Shown here piece after piece: positions 1-11,800 of a DNA stretch of 64,000 bases. Each line of letters begins with the position of its first letter. The first letter of the stretch is position 1. The stretch is from Diplolepis rosae (taxonomy: Eukaryota; Arthropoda; Insecta; Hymenoptera; Diplolepididae). Both the position numbers and the translations under genes were made by a program. Location: positions 2,480,001 through 2,544,000 of the forward strand of contig JAPYXD010000716.1 in the NCBI GenBank assembly GCA_030998225.1. The letters are read 5' to 3'. The notes under the pieces are model-generated. The model saw only the letters and a list, made by a program, of their open reading frames with translations. It made no database searches and was not told where the DNA came from.

Positions 1-2908
1 TGGTACCGGATAACTCTTTTATTATGAATATAAAAGCTCTGGAAAGAGAATCACCCAAAGGACACATAGGAAGACCTATTGTTAGAGCTGCAACCATCCT
101 GAAAAAGGATTCATCAACAGAAATCATAGACGTGAAAGATCTCGCCCAAAGAAGTAACTCGTTTATCCAATGCGTAGGTTTTATTTTTTAATGGTCTTAG
201 AATTAATGTTTTTGAGTTTCAAATTACATAAAACATAAATAAATATTATTAAATTAATCATTTTCAAATCAGGATGACAATTTAGTAGACAATGGTTCTA
301 ATGAAAATATTTACAGGTCGAGTTAGCTGATTCTAATGGTCGTCTATATTGTGTTAATGGTCTGATAAATTCGTCTTGTTGGTTGAAAATTGTAACCATA
401 GCGAAAGACTGCCAAAGTTCAAATGTAATCTTGATGACAACCGACAAAGGGGTCGTCCTCAAAACTATAAGAATAATTGCTCCAGGAGAGCCTCTGCTGA
501 TGTGGTTTACAGAAAACATTCTTGCCATGATGAACATATCGCCTCATCTCCAGCTCGACAACTTTTATGGTAAGTTTAAAAATTCTTCGAAGAAATCCAA
601 ACTCTATAATGCATCCAGTAAACTCTAACCGAAATTTTTAATTTTCCAGGGAACGGATATATGTGTCACTTGTGTAAAAATAGTTTTGAATATCCAAACG
701 CTTTGAAAATCCATCTCGCTCTGAAGTGCAATCGTTTGGATCTGAGCTACCTTTGGACAATGTTAGCACGAGAATTTAGTGCAACCCCAACACCACCCTT
801 AACACTAAATCTTGCACCTCCAGTGACAACTTTCAAATTTGAACTATCAGGATCTCTGAAAACGTCTCCAACTGAAATTTATCCTTCCGAAGTCTCTCCA
901 ATAAAAGCTTATCCTATCAAGATGTCACCTTCGATAGCTGAAACACTAAATAATAGTGCTAATATAAATAGTCCAACTCATTCATCTCAGGGTTCACCAG
1001 TGTCTGAAACTGAAAGGTCACCAACTATTCTTGAACTCACTCATATTCCAAGGAACTTGACAAATCATCATTCTGCTTTCAAGCCCTATATCAATCAGCC
1101 TGTGGTTTATCCAGCTCTTACCAAGAGCGCTGAGTCTGTTATGACTCCTTACAGGGTTCAAGCACCACCTCCAACATTGTCTTCAAATGATCATGCTGCT
1201 CAGATTGAAACTATCTACTCGAATATGGGAAAATCCAAACAAGGTCACAGGTGTGTGTATTGTGGAAAGATATACTCCAGAAAGTATGGCCTGAAAATTC
1301 ATATCAGGCAAGTATTTTTTCAATATTATGCAAATTTAGATTTTAAGGGCATGTGATACTTGAGAAAAGTAGCAAGTTTATGTAAAAAACTTGGTTCAGT
1401 TTCTACATGTTTGTGTCCTTTATCTATGTCCGTTTTTATCTTTTCTAACATTTCTCAAATTTTGAAATCAAAATTCTATGTATTTTGGACACAAATATGT
1501 AGAAACTTTAAATCAATAAAATTTTTTAATTTCCCAAGTATCACATGCCCTTAAGGCCAAATTTTATTAATTTTAGGTTTTTACATGTCTGTAAATAAAG
1601 TACATAAAATTTTCTGTTAAAAATTTAGGAAATGGTAGAGAAGATAAAAACGAATGTAGATAGACTACTTTTGGTTCCAAAATTGAAAAAAAAGTTCAAT
1701 TTTTGAAAAATCTATTACAAATTTTATTTTATTATTGTAACCAGAATTATTCTATCTACGTCTGCTTTTATCTTCTCTACCATTTTTCAAATTTTTTAAA
1801 CAAAATGTTATGGATTTTGAACACAAGACACTTTGAGACTGGACCAAATTGTTCACTTGAACTTGTTACTTTTCTCAAGTATCACATGCCCTTAAGGCCA
1901 TAGATCAACCGTACCACGTGACTAGATTCCTGCCTTACCGGCACTAGAGAAGCTGTGTTTAAGGTTCAGCAAAATTTTGCCGAAATTCAATTCAATCCAT
2001 CAAATGCTCCGCTGGTGCGTCTAGTTATTTTTCGGCAAAATTTCACTGAACAATTTCAATTTTATTCTGGGAGAGTGAAAACGAAGCAAATCCGGATTTT
2101 TTGCATATATTAGAAGGCATTATTTAACTTCAAAAAAACAATTTTTTCATGATGGAAAAATACAAAATGACGGAAATATGACGGATAGCGTCGCTAATAA
2201 CATTTTTTTCGGCCGTCAACTTCCTGGCTAGGTTTTTCATCTGAAACGATAAAAGAAAATTTTTTATAAATCGGGAAGCTTTTATCAAGTGCATATCAGG
2301 GGAGTTTTCGAATTTTTTTCAAAATTTCTACTAAAATGAAGTTAACAGACGTGCTTTATTGCCTTGTTACGTTTCCCAAACTTCAATATACCGCTTCTGT
2401 TGGTCCATGTGTGTCTGTCTTCTAATTGTTTTGATGTCATTTTCTGATGTGTAGAGAATACATACCCGACGCTCAATCCAAATTAAAAATTTCTGTGTGA
2501 ATTTATGCTTAAGTCTAGCCAATAAGGTTATCGGATTTTGAGCATAGAGTGCAAAATCACATAGAAAAAATACAATGTAGTGTAAAAAATAGCCATATAC
2601 AACAAAAAGCCGGATTGGTTTGTTTGCAAAAGTCAAAATTTTTTGAGACTGTACGCTAATAAAAATTTTGTGTTTCTAGGACCCATACTGGATATAAACC
2701 ACTGCAATGCAAGTATTGTCTGAGACCGTTCGGAGACCCAAGCAACCTGAATAAGCATGTTCGACTACACGCTGAAGGAGACACCCCATACCGATGTGAT
2801 GTTTGTGGAAAAGTTCTTGTACGACGAAGAGACCTCGATAGACATATTCGCTCAAGGCATCAAGACATGGATCATATGTCCGATGACTCGTCAGATGTAG
2901 ATATATGA
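1..2908 (+). CDS. Prdm13: PR-domain zinc-finger protein, Prdm13 orthologue (5' end outside window)
   Basis: Four exons can be read: about 3-173, 317-569, 650-1307 and 2680-2908, with consistent phases and 436 codons plus stop. The first two exons carry the end of a PR/SET-like domain (WLKIVTIAKDCQSS, APGEPLLMWF). Exon 3 opens with a zinc finger (CHLCKNSFEYPNALKIHLALKC) and then a Ser/Pro/Thr-rich linker with little order. A second finger is split by the third intron. Exon 4 has two more, in a context typical of PRDM13 (GYKPLQCKYCLRPFGDPSN and GKVLVRRRDLDRHIRSRH), and ends in an acidic tail. PRDM13 is a nuclear transcriptional regulator that specifies neuron types; that role is family knowledge. 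The upstream exon and start codon lie outside the window. The last intron has a GC donor (CAG/GCAAGT at 1308). Possible AATAAA signals lie near 3364 and 3471. The assignment to PRDM13 rather than another PRDM rests on the finger sequences. Confidence 0.85.
1343..1895. mobile_element. TTAA-flanked MITE in Prdm13 intron 3
   Basis: The element begins TTAA-GGGCATGTGATACTTG at 1343 and ends with the inverse, CAAGTATCACATGCCC-TTAA, at 1895. The terminal inverted repeat runs for over 25 bases (GAGAAAAGTA inside). A second internal copy of the right end lies at 1532-1554. The TTAA flanks point to a piggyBac-like insertion mechanism. No coding capacity is seen. Confidence 0.7.
1892..2390. mobile_element. 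Truncated TTAA-flanked MITE (GGCCATRGATCAACC family)
   Basis: TTAA at 1892-1895 is followed by GGCCATAGATCAACCG, the left end of a family seen intact at 15320-15685. Interior sequence matching that copy (CAGACGTGCTTTATT, GTTACGTTTCCCAAA) runs to about 2385. The right terminal repeat is missing. It lies directly beside the preceding MITE and shares its TTAA. Confidence 0.6.
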
Positions 2909-4170
2909 CTTATAGAAATGAACAATGATCAGCCCTAACCGTCCTTGAGAATCACATACGATTGAAGAATTTAATTATTGTTATCAGAAATTAAGACTTA
3001 AAGCTCGACTTCATACACTTTGTACGTAATTTATTATAGATATCTAAGAATAACACGAGTGTAGTTCCTCGCTTTCAACTTGGTATATAAAACCTTGTGT
3101 CTAATAAGTGATCAGACGCTTTTTTATAATTATTAATAGTTATAAAAAAAAGAACTAGCTGGCCTTCACATCTACGGATCAAAGATAATTACTATATGTA
3201 ATAAGTTATATATACTTATCTATTTTCGTGTAAAAAATATTGTTGATTTAGTTTATAATAACTAAAAGTGATAAATTGTTATATCCTTATCACAAGTTGT
3301 TGGTTAATTTTATTACCTTTTCCTTAAATTATTATTTATCATAAATTTTATAAATAATTTCTTTAATAAAAACTATAGATTATAGTATTTTTAACTTCAT
3401 TCAGAAACTTTTTTCGTAAACTTAATTGTCGCACGGAATCAATATTGGATATAAATACATAGTAAACAAAAAAAATAAAGAATCAATTTATGTATTAAGA
3501 AAATGAAATTTCAGTTGCCGACAAGAAATTTTATTTTCATATTTTTGAGCCATTTCTAAGCGAAAATGGAAGGTGTATGGAGAGTTTCTGGTAACACGCT
3601 AGAAATTCTAGAAAAAAGGCGCCATTGATGAACAAACGGTCATCATAACCTACAAATTTAAGACATTTTATTTTATATTAAAAAATTAAAAGAATGACAA
3701 GCGACAAGTAGGTACTCAAAATAAGCGGAAATGAATTTTGCACTTGAAAATATAATTATTAATAAATTTATGACTTACTTTTACGCTGGAAAATTTTGTT
3801 TCATCAATTTCCTAACGATTCCCATATATTTCTTTCGTCCAAGACCAACCTTACCTACAGTCTATCCCTACCACATGGCCTGTGACGTCAACTTGGTTAT
3901 CTCAATAATCGTGTTTTGTAGCTGTAGAGATTCAGGGTGCATGGAGGCGGAAAATGCAAAGCAGAAAACGAAAAGTCAATTACAGAATACCTTAAAGAAG
4001 AAAGAAATCTAAAGCTTTTCTATAATTGGCTGTTCGTTTTCTGCTTAGCATTTTGCGGCCCCATGGAATGACACCCCAAGACGGTAGAGTTTTTAGTGGG
4101 TAAATATTACCCCAGTAATTTACCCATTCTCGAGAACATTACCGAGAAGGTAACTTTAAAATAAATTGCC
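2909..4170. other. Prdm13 3' UTR and gene-free spacer
   Basis: The stretch is AT-rich. It starts with the probable Prdm13 3' untranslated region (AATAAA-like signals near 3364 and 3471) and continues as spacer. A 93-codon open frame at 3731 has no features of a gene. No structured element was recognised. Confidence 0.5.
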
Positions 4171-5273
4171 CCCTAGCGGACCCGTGTGAGAGAATGGTCA
4201 TAGAATACTCTGACCGTTCTCTGACTGTTCTATGACCGTTCTATGACCTCGCATTATTACGGCTAAGAACGGTAAAAAAGACATTAAAAGCTTTGTAATT
4301 ATAATTCTGTGGCGAAATTTGTATTAGAAGGTGAAGCAATAAATACAATTATCTTATTTTTCAGCGATAAAAACTAGAAAAACTAATACCTGTCATCAGA
4401 GTTGGGGAAGTAAAATACTCTAGGTAATTTACGTAGTTTTTTACCATAAATTACTAGGTATTTTACCCCACTAGTTCTCTACATGATGTAAATTACGTGT
4501 ATACGGGACTTAACGCTCCTACGATGCTCGGTCCCGCCAACAAAGAACAAACCTAACCTCACCCAAAAGGCGATTATATCCAACATTGTTTAGGGCTTTA
4601 CTACAAAATAAACATTTTATAACATTTTTATTTTTCTCTTGCAGGCGCAGAAAGTTCAATTTATTCCATGGAATATATGGAAGCCCAAAGTGGGATTTTA
4701 TTTTCCCCCGTTTATTTTCAGTCGACATTGATGATATTGTTTAATTAACAATGTTCATGTTCAAAACAAACTTTTCGGGAACGGAACTTTGAAAAAGTGT
4801 GGTTATATACAGTTCTATAAGGCCGCCATATTGGCACGTAATTTATTAGGTATTTTACTGGTTTTCTACGTAAAATACCTCCCTTAGGTAATTTACGTAA
4901 AAAACCTCGAGTGACGCGTCACTAAACAACCCTGCCTGTCATTGAAGGCAGTGCAGTGGTTCACAATTGGCGGAACGTCTCCACCGTGAAGGTTTACTAT
5001 TGGTGGAGACGTTCCGCAAATGGTGAACCACTGCACTACCTTCAATGACAGGTACATGGTGTATTCCTAGTTTTTATCGCTGAAAAATAAGATAATTGTA
5101 TTTATTGCTTCACCTTCTAATCCAAATTTCGCCACAGAATCATAATTGCAAAGCTTTTAATGTCTTTTTTACCGCTCTTAGCCGTAATAATGCAAAGTCA
5201 TAGAACGGTCATAGAACAGTCAGAGAACGGTCAGAGTATTCTATGACCGTTCTCTCATACGGGTCCGCTAGGG
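4171..5273. mobile_element. Palindromic foldback element, copy 1, interrupted by a hAT-like insertion
   Basis: Both ends read CCCTAGCGGACCC inward, followed by runs of AGAACGGTCA-type repeats. The whole element is one long inverted repeat centred on paired GGAACGTCTCCACC/GGTGGAGACGTTCC segments near 4975-5015. Other copies are at 21904-22451 and 25369-25870. Without the inserted element it would be about 560 bp. It has no coding capacity. Superfamily is unclear because I could not define a target duplication. Confidence 0.75.
4397..4934. mobile_element. Nonautonomous hAT-like element nested in the foldback element
   Basis: The insert starts CAGAGTTGGGGAAGTAA and ends AGTGACGCGTCACTAAACAACCCTG. 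It is flanked on both sides by the same 8 bases, CCTGTCAT (4389-4396 and 4935-4942). CAG...CTG termini with an 8-bp duplication are the signature of hAT elements. The interior holds inverted TAATTTACGTA-type repeats and no transposase. Confidence 0.8.
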
Positions 5274-5738
5274 CCGCCTGATTTATAATGATATTAATAA
5301 ACATTATAATGAATAAATCTAATTTTATTTTGAATACGCTATCAATATCTCGAACGGCAAATAATTTTATTTCTATATTTATATATCTATTTTAGACAAT
5401 GTAGTATATTAACACACAGAAAATTATGGAATAATTTAGAAAATATTACATTTTCTTCAGTTTATAATAATTTTTCAGGTGAGAAAAGGTTAAAAAACTG
5501 ATTTGGAAATATTTAATTACTTCATAAATGTATTTACTTCGTACATGTAGATGTTTATATTTTTATACGTTTAAATATTCATAAACCTAAAATTATTTTA
5601 AAAAGCATAAATTCTCCTAACTTTGGTAAGTTACGGTAACGTTTTCGGTAAAGTTACCCGATTTTAAATTACCGAGAATTTAAGAACTCTATTATTCAGA
5701 CGTACTCCGCAAAGCAAGCAAGCAACCGGAATGCTTCC
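5274..5738. other. AT-rich spacer
   Basis: No gene, RNA or clear element is seen between the foldback element and the next TTAA-flanked MITE. Confidence 0.4.
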
Positions 5739-6137
5739 TTAAGGGCGTGTAGTAGGGTCTGACGTCACCAATTATATACGGCCACTTTATTAATGAAATA
5801 ATAATTTAAAGAAATTTTCCGGAGAAAACGGCAATGCAGAAAAATGTAACGCATTAGGGCTCGTTTACACGTTTTTTGGAAAATGTATCTTCTTCTCACT
5901 CTACCACGTGAATATCCCATATTGACCGTCTCACACTAGTTTTTCCGAGTAATGTAATGTGGAGTGAGATGGACAATATGGGATATTCACGTAGTCAAGT
6001 GAGAAGTCAATACATTTTCCAAAAAACGTGTAAACGAGCCCTTACTGTCTTCTCCGGAAAATTGGTTAGAATTATTATTTCTTTAATAAAGTGGTCTTAT
6101 GTAATTGTTGACGTCAGACCCTACTACACGGCCTTAA
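5739..6137. mobile_element. TTAA-flanked palindromic MITE (GGGCGTGTAGTAGGG family)
   Basis: TTAA-GGGCGTGTAGTAGGGTCTGA begins at 5739. The inverse, GTCAGACCCTACTACACGGCC-TTAA, ends at 6137. The arms pair along most of their length, including CTCGTTTACACGTTTTTTGG and CCATATTGACCGTCTC near the centre. No coding capacity. Open frames across it are only translations of the palindrome. Confidence 0.75.
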
Positions 6138-6239
6138 CAAGGTATGTCTGCACCTTAAAAGTGGGAGAATTTTTGACAATTAGGGTGCACCCTTACGTTT
6201 TAGGCTGCCGTCATGCGCGTCATAGCGAAACTGAATGAG

Positions 6240-6365
6240 ACAGAACTCGACAGACGTTCTTTATTAACTTATGTTGTGTTTTCTAGAATTTCAGAAAGAT
6301 ATTTTATAAAATAAAAAAGTTATCTCACAGAAACTTTTACAGGAATTTCGTCACGTTCTGGTAAA
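6240..6365. repeat. Fragment of the GGCCATGGATC-type MITE
   Basis: GACAGACGTTCTTTATTAA, AATTTCAGAAAGATATTTTA and ACTTTTACAGGAATTTCGTC match the interior and right part of the element at 15320-15685 / 17491-17856. Both terminal TTAA ends are absent here, so this is a relic. Confidence 0.5.
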
Positions 6366-6895
6366 TTCTTGTCAAATTATCGCTCTTTCAGCAATTCACG
6401 TTATTTTTCTTCGTTACATTTTCTAATTTTATTTTATCAAAAAGTTTTCAACCCTGCCCAAAATTACACTCTCCCATCCAGAGTTATGCTTCTAGATGAT
6501 GAATATATCGCCTCTGTTTGTCTGAAACAATCGAGTCGTTGTCTAAGATCTAGATCACATTGTTCATGGCGAAAAAATCTATCTAGCAGACGGCGCAAGC
6601 GCAAACTGCATTTTCTCTACTGTACTTTATCCTCAATTTTATATCTAAAAAAGTAGGATAATATAACACATAATAAGGTAAGAAACAAAAATAAAAGCTC
6701 ATATTATCTTCACTTTTAATTTGAAAATGTGATTTTATTATGTTCATTCTGTTTGTGCGAAAAGCTTGTTAAAATCGAGCTGAAAGTAAGGTTATCCATC
6801 TTGTCTTACGACCTTGTGATGTAACATAATCGTGACAAATTTTATTTTGGGGGTTGCTTTAATAAATTGTAATTATTAATTTCAGGACATCGAAA

Positions 6896-7856
6896 ATGGC
6901 AAGTTTCGCTCGAACTTTACGTCCCTGTTTAAAATGCGTTCGTTCTCAAATTCGAAGTTACGCTGCTGAAGCTTCTGGCAATGAAATGAAATTTACATTT
7001 GCTGGTGCTAATCAGGTAAGTCTGATAATTAGTAATTTATGAATAAAAATTACTATTAATATCCTATTAGTCCTATCATATATTGAAAATCAATTTTGAT
7101 CACTGTAATCAGCGATATATTATTTTGTCTTTTCTGTTAAGTGTCTTCTTGTTTATTGTATTATGATGATTCATTAAACTTTAAGAGACATCAACTCCCA
7201 AATTGAGATTTGAAATTTCTATGGAATCGATTAAAAATCCGTATTTGAAAACTAAAACATTAAATAGAAACCTATGAATATAAATTCAGCCTTATTAAAT
7301 AATTTTGAATATTTTCTGTCTTTATATTGCTGGATTGTAGATTCTTTTTCATTATATGTAATTAAATATAACCAATTTTTGCAGGTGTTTTATGACCAAG
7401 CAAATGTTCGGCAAGTCGATGTTCCCTCTTTCTCCGGATCCTTTGGTATTTTGCCAAAACACGTACCCACCCTAGCAGTTTTGAAACCAGGAGTAGTTAC
7501 CGTTTTCGAACAAAGTGGAGAAACGAAAAAAGTTTTTGTCTCCTCCGGAACTATCACTATCAACGAAGATTCCAGTGTACAGGTATCTTTAAAAATCAAA
7601 GCTACATAAACTTTATACTTTCCACAAACCTTGTAAATAATGCAAACTTGGTTAAATTTACTTTGACTGATACAAAATAATTTTTTAGATTCTAGCAGAG
7701 GAAGCACATCCAGTGGAAAATTTAGACAACTCAGCAGCCAGGGATATCTTGAGCAACGCCCAGCAAAAACTCTCGTCAGCTTCTTCTGAGAAAGACAAGG
7801 CAGAAGCTGCTATAGCTGTAGAAGTCGCTGAAGCGCTCGTCGCAGCCTCTGCTTAA
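6896..7856 (+). CDS. ATPsyndelta: ATP synthase subunit delta, mitochondrial (F1)
   Basis: Three coding exons, 6896-7015, 7385-7582 and 7689-7856, all in phase 0, give a 161-residue protein. The first exon is Arg/Ser/Ala-rich without acidic residues up to about residue 24, as expected of a mitochondrial presequence. The N-terminal beta-sandwich domain follows (VDVPSFSGSFGILPKHVPTL, VFVSSGTITINEDSSVQ). The C-terminal helical hairpin (ARDILSNAQQKL, AEAAIAVEVAEAL) is rich in Ala. The length matches the family. The subunit sits in the central stalk of the F1Fo ATP synthase in the mitochondrial matrix and couples the c-ring to F1. An acceptor at 6885/6886 just before the ATG shows that the 5' UTR is split by an intron; a possible donor is GTAAGG near 6786. 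A polyadenylation signal AATAAA lies at about 7984. It is convergent with MTF-1. Confidence 0.95.
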
Positions 7857-8836
7857 TTTTATTCCACTTTTAATCGCATTCAAATTATTCTACCTTAGTC
7901 AGCAATATAAAGTCCCAATTTTGCGTAAATCTAAACGAAAACGAAAGTTCTAAATATGTATAACTATTGAAGTTCTTTCTCAAAATAAAGTTGAACAATT
8001 CTCAAATTTCTAGACCTTTGGATTTAAACTTTAGAAGCCCAGGAGGAAAATCAAACAAGTAACAATTCATCCTTATAAATGTATCTTGTAAAGCGTATTT
8101 ATTGCACATTAGTTAAAAGGCGAAGTTTGAAAACACAAGATACATCTTTTTGTTAGGTACATTAAAGGTATCCAATTATTAAACAATAAGCGCGGTTTTC
8201 AAATAACTGCCAAGAAATCACACGATTAATAACACTTTAGTTCCTAAAAAGATGTAACAATCATAAATTCTTGTAACAAGATTGAACAATTTTCATAACA
8301 ATATTGAATTATTTCACTACTATAAAAAATAAATTTCACATTAGAAATATAATGTACACTTGATTTAATTTTCAACACCTGCCGTACTTTTTAACGATTA
8401 GACTTTGGTTCATTGTCACTGAAGATTCTCAGTGTATTTATCGTAAACATAGAAATGTAACAAAAATTGTAAATAAATATATCGCATCTCTATAAATTCT
8501 ACTTTGACATAAAATGATTCTAAGCAATTATATCACTCGCTCGTGATTTTTTGCAAGTTATAGAATTATTTGATAAAAAAAAGTATTTTAAAGATAAGTG
8601 AGTGGAAGAAATTTTGTCATAAAATTTCATAAACAAAGCAAAAATTTAACTAAAACATTATGTTTAAAAAATAACATTTTAAAAAGTTCTACCATAAATC
8701 TAGGAACAGATATAACAGAAGTTAATCCAGTATTTACAGACAGTCCGAAATTCTCCTTAAAATTTGATTTTTGTAACAGACAATAAATTATACGATGATT
8801 TTCATCTAAGAATAATCCCTCTGACTGGTAAAATCA

Positions 8837-11800
8837 ACGATTTCCTGCAAGTTGGCTTTTCAATAAAGCCATATTATGCCCAGAAAATAAATCGCCTTTC
8901 GAACAAGCCACTGCACAATTCTTCGTTGCTTTACAGCAAGAATTTAAGACAGTTTGTAATTGCTGAAGTGTTTTTACACAAATAACAACAGCACAGGAAG
9001 AATCGCAGTCTTTCGACTGATTGCTTGGACATTTCCCTACTAAACTAGGGACATCAATTCTTGGATTTTTCTCAATGGCTTGTTCCGGAGAACAATTGTG
9101 ACAATTTCTTGATTCGGTGCATTCACACTTATCGCATTTACAAATATCCGCATTCTCTGTAATCTCCTCGAGGATATTTTTTTGCTTATTTTGAATTGTT
9201 TGTGACGGATTGACTTGAGTCTCAGAATTGCTAACACTGGTGGAATTCATAACAATTTGTTCGTTTGAAAGTTCTTTCGTATTAATAACTACGTTAACAT
9301 TATCCAATAAAGGTGGATTCGAAGCTTGGGGGTTTTCTAATTCTAGAGGATAGGGTTCTGGACCAACGAGATCAACCAGAGATTGAACAGCAGTAGGAAA
9401 TGCGTTTAACTCTGGCCAAGATTCAGTCCTAAGCGCTGGTTCAGCTGCTATAGTCATAACATCTATCCAGGGCGATGGAATTTCCTCTTCAGAAGCCATC
9501 GCGAGTTCAACGGCCTCTGAATGCTCATTAACTACATTCCTAGATATCGAATTTGTCCCTGTGATATCTTGAATTGTATCCTCAATGAAAGGTAAACTTT
9601 CTATATTATCGAAAACTTGTTCATTCGGAGTGCTCATCACGTTTGGTAATTGACTAGATAAAGAGCTACTCTCGTAAAATAAGGAATCTGTAACAGAAGA
9701 ACTTTCCGTAATCTGAGCTATTGTATTTTGCAAACCATCTCGCATTATTTTTTCCTGGAGACTTAAAGTTTTTGATTTATTTTCTGTTGGTGAAGGTAGG
9801 ATTTGATCATTTAAGGGTTTATCAATACTAGAGTTCATTAATATTAAAGAGCCATCAGGTTCTGGCAGTTTGAGAAGGTTTTGATCCGATATTTCGGGAA
9901 ATAATTTAAAATTTCCATTGCCTGTAACACCGACCGATTCCTGGCAATCAGTGAGGACATTTTGTGAAAGAAGGGTAGCGATTTGCAGGTCTGATTTCTG
10001 ATTTGAGTCGGTGATGATGTAATTTAAATTTGTGTTAAAGGCTTCTGCGTTCTCTTTAATAAGATTAATTATTGATGTGTTTTGATTTTTAGGAACTGAA
10101 GCTAGTGGCACTATGGAATATAGAGGAAGGAAATCGGTATTTGTTGATTTTTGGATTTGGATATTTATGCTTTCCCCTTTCTCTTCTTTTGATTTCTGAA
10201 AATATATAATTTAGCAGTTAATATTTCTAAGCTTTTATTAATTTCATTATTTTATCCTTAAATACCAAAAGTTAAAAACTTACCGATTCTTCAGGGTTTT
10301 CATACTTCTGGTGAGTCTTAAGGTGACTTTTCAAACTGTGCGGTGTCGTAAAAGATCTTCTACAGTTTTCATGACTGCAAATATAAGGCCTCTCTCCAGT
10401 GTGGGTCCTTTTATGCGTTTTCAAGTGATGCGAGGCTGTGAAAGCTTTCCCACAACCTTTCTCCCAACACCTTAAAAATAATATTATACATTGAATGAAC
10501 AAAATTCTAAATCAAAAAATTTTTCCTATTCAACGTTTCGTTCAAAAATTACATAACACTTTAAACTTAGTTTGCCAAATTCCCTAATTTTTTTATATCC
10601 AGCTTTTTTATTTCCTAATCTTATAACTTTTTACGAAAAAACAGTTCTAAAGTATTTTAATTATCATATTTAAGAATCAAAATATCAGAATATTGAAAAG
10701 ATTTCGTAATTTTGGAACATGAAAGAATCATTTTTGAAACTGATCGTTCCTTTTTTAAAAAGATCATCTTTCGAAAAATATATACTGACAAAGGAATCAT
10801 GCAAAAAATGAAATTTGTGAGAAAAATCAATGAAAAAATCCGAGGGAACATACTTGTATGGACGTTCTTGAGTATGAGTACGGATATGTTTCTTGAGATC
10901 GCTTAGTGTAGTGAAGAACTTAACGCATCCAGTTTCTTCACAATTAAATGTGTCGCCGCTGTGAAGTCTTTGGTGAGCCCTCAATCTATAAAGGGTATTG
11001 AATGCCTTTTCACACCCGTTGTGATTGCATTCAAATGGTTTTACTTTTGTGTGTACTCTAATGTGGATCTTTAGACTGTAGGATGTAAGAAACGCCTTGC
11101 CGCAACTTGGCTCTGAACATTTAAACCGATATTCGCCTGAAAGTTACGAGAATTTCTTTCTCATCAAAAATAGGCAGATGTAGTTCCTTTTCGTTTTACT
11201 CTCAGAAAGCCATGCACGTCAGAATGTACTCTATTATCGTCAAAAAGCATGTTTAAGCATCGACACAATCATTTTTAGCATAAACAATGGACACAAGATC
11301 AACAATACACTGCGATTTCAAGACACCAAGCACAACACTTGAAGTTCAAAGTACTTTCTCAAATATTTCTTCGATTTTTTCTTCTTTTAACAAAAAGTTA
11401 CTTACCTCGATTGTTAGTCCTTAGAAAGCACAGGCAAAAAATAAAAGGTTAGAGCACTTTTAGGAAATGAAATGAAGTGAAGTTTTCGTAAAAAATCATT
11501 TTCCACAAGTGTAAAATAAATTATATATTTAAAATTCTACTATTCTAATAAGTCTCAAGTTAAAACAGATTTTCAAAATGGCATTCTTCTTAAATACAAA
11601 GATGTCAAATTTTAATTATTTCAGGATTTATAAAACTTTAAAATTTGAATTCTTTTCTTCTACAACATATTGCAATTCATTAAAATTTTTGTTATTAAGA
11701 AATTAAAAAAGAAGAATTTTAGGAGATTCAGCGAAATAAAAAATAAAATATTGATAAATATAAATAAAAAATTCGATATGTTTAATGATAAAGGGAAAGA

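Noticed and set aside
7390..7707. 105-codon minus-strand ORF
   Set aside because: Antisense shadow of ATPsyn-delta exon 2.
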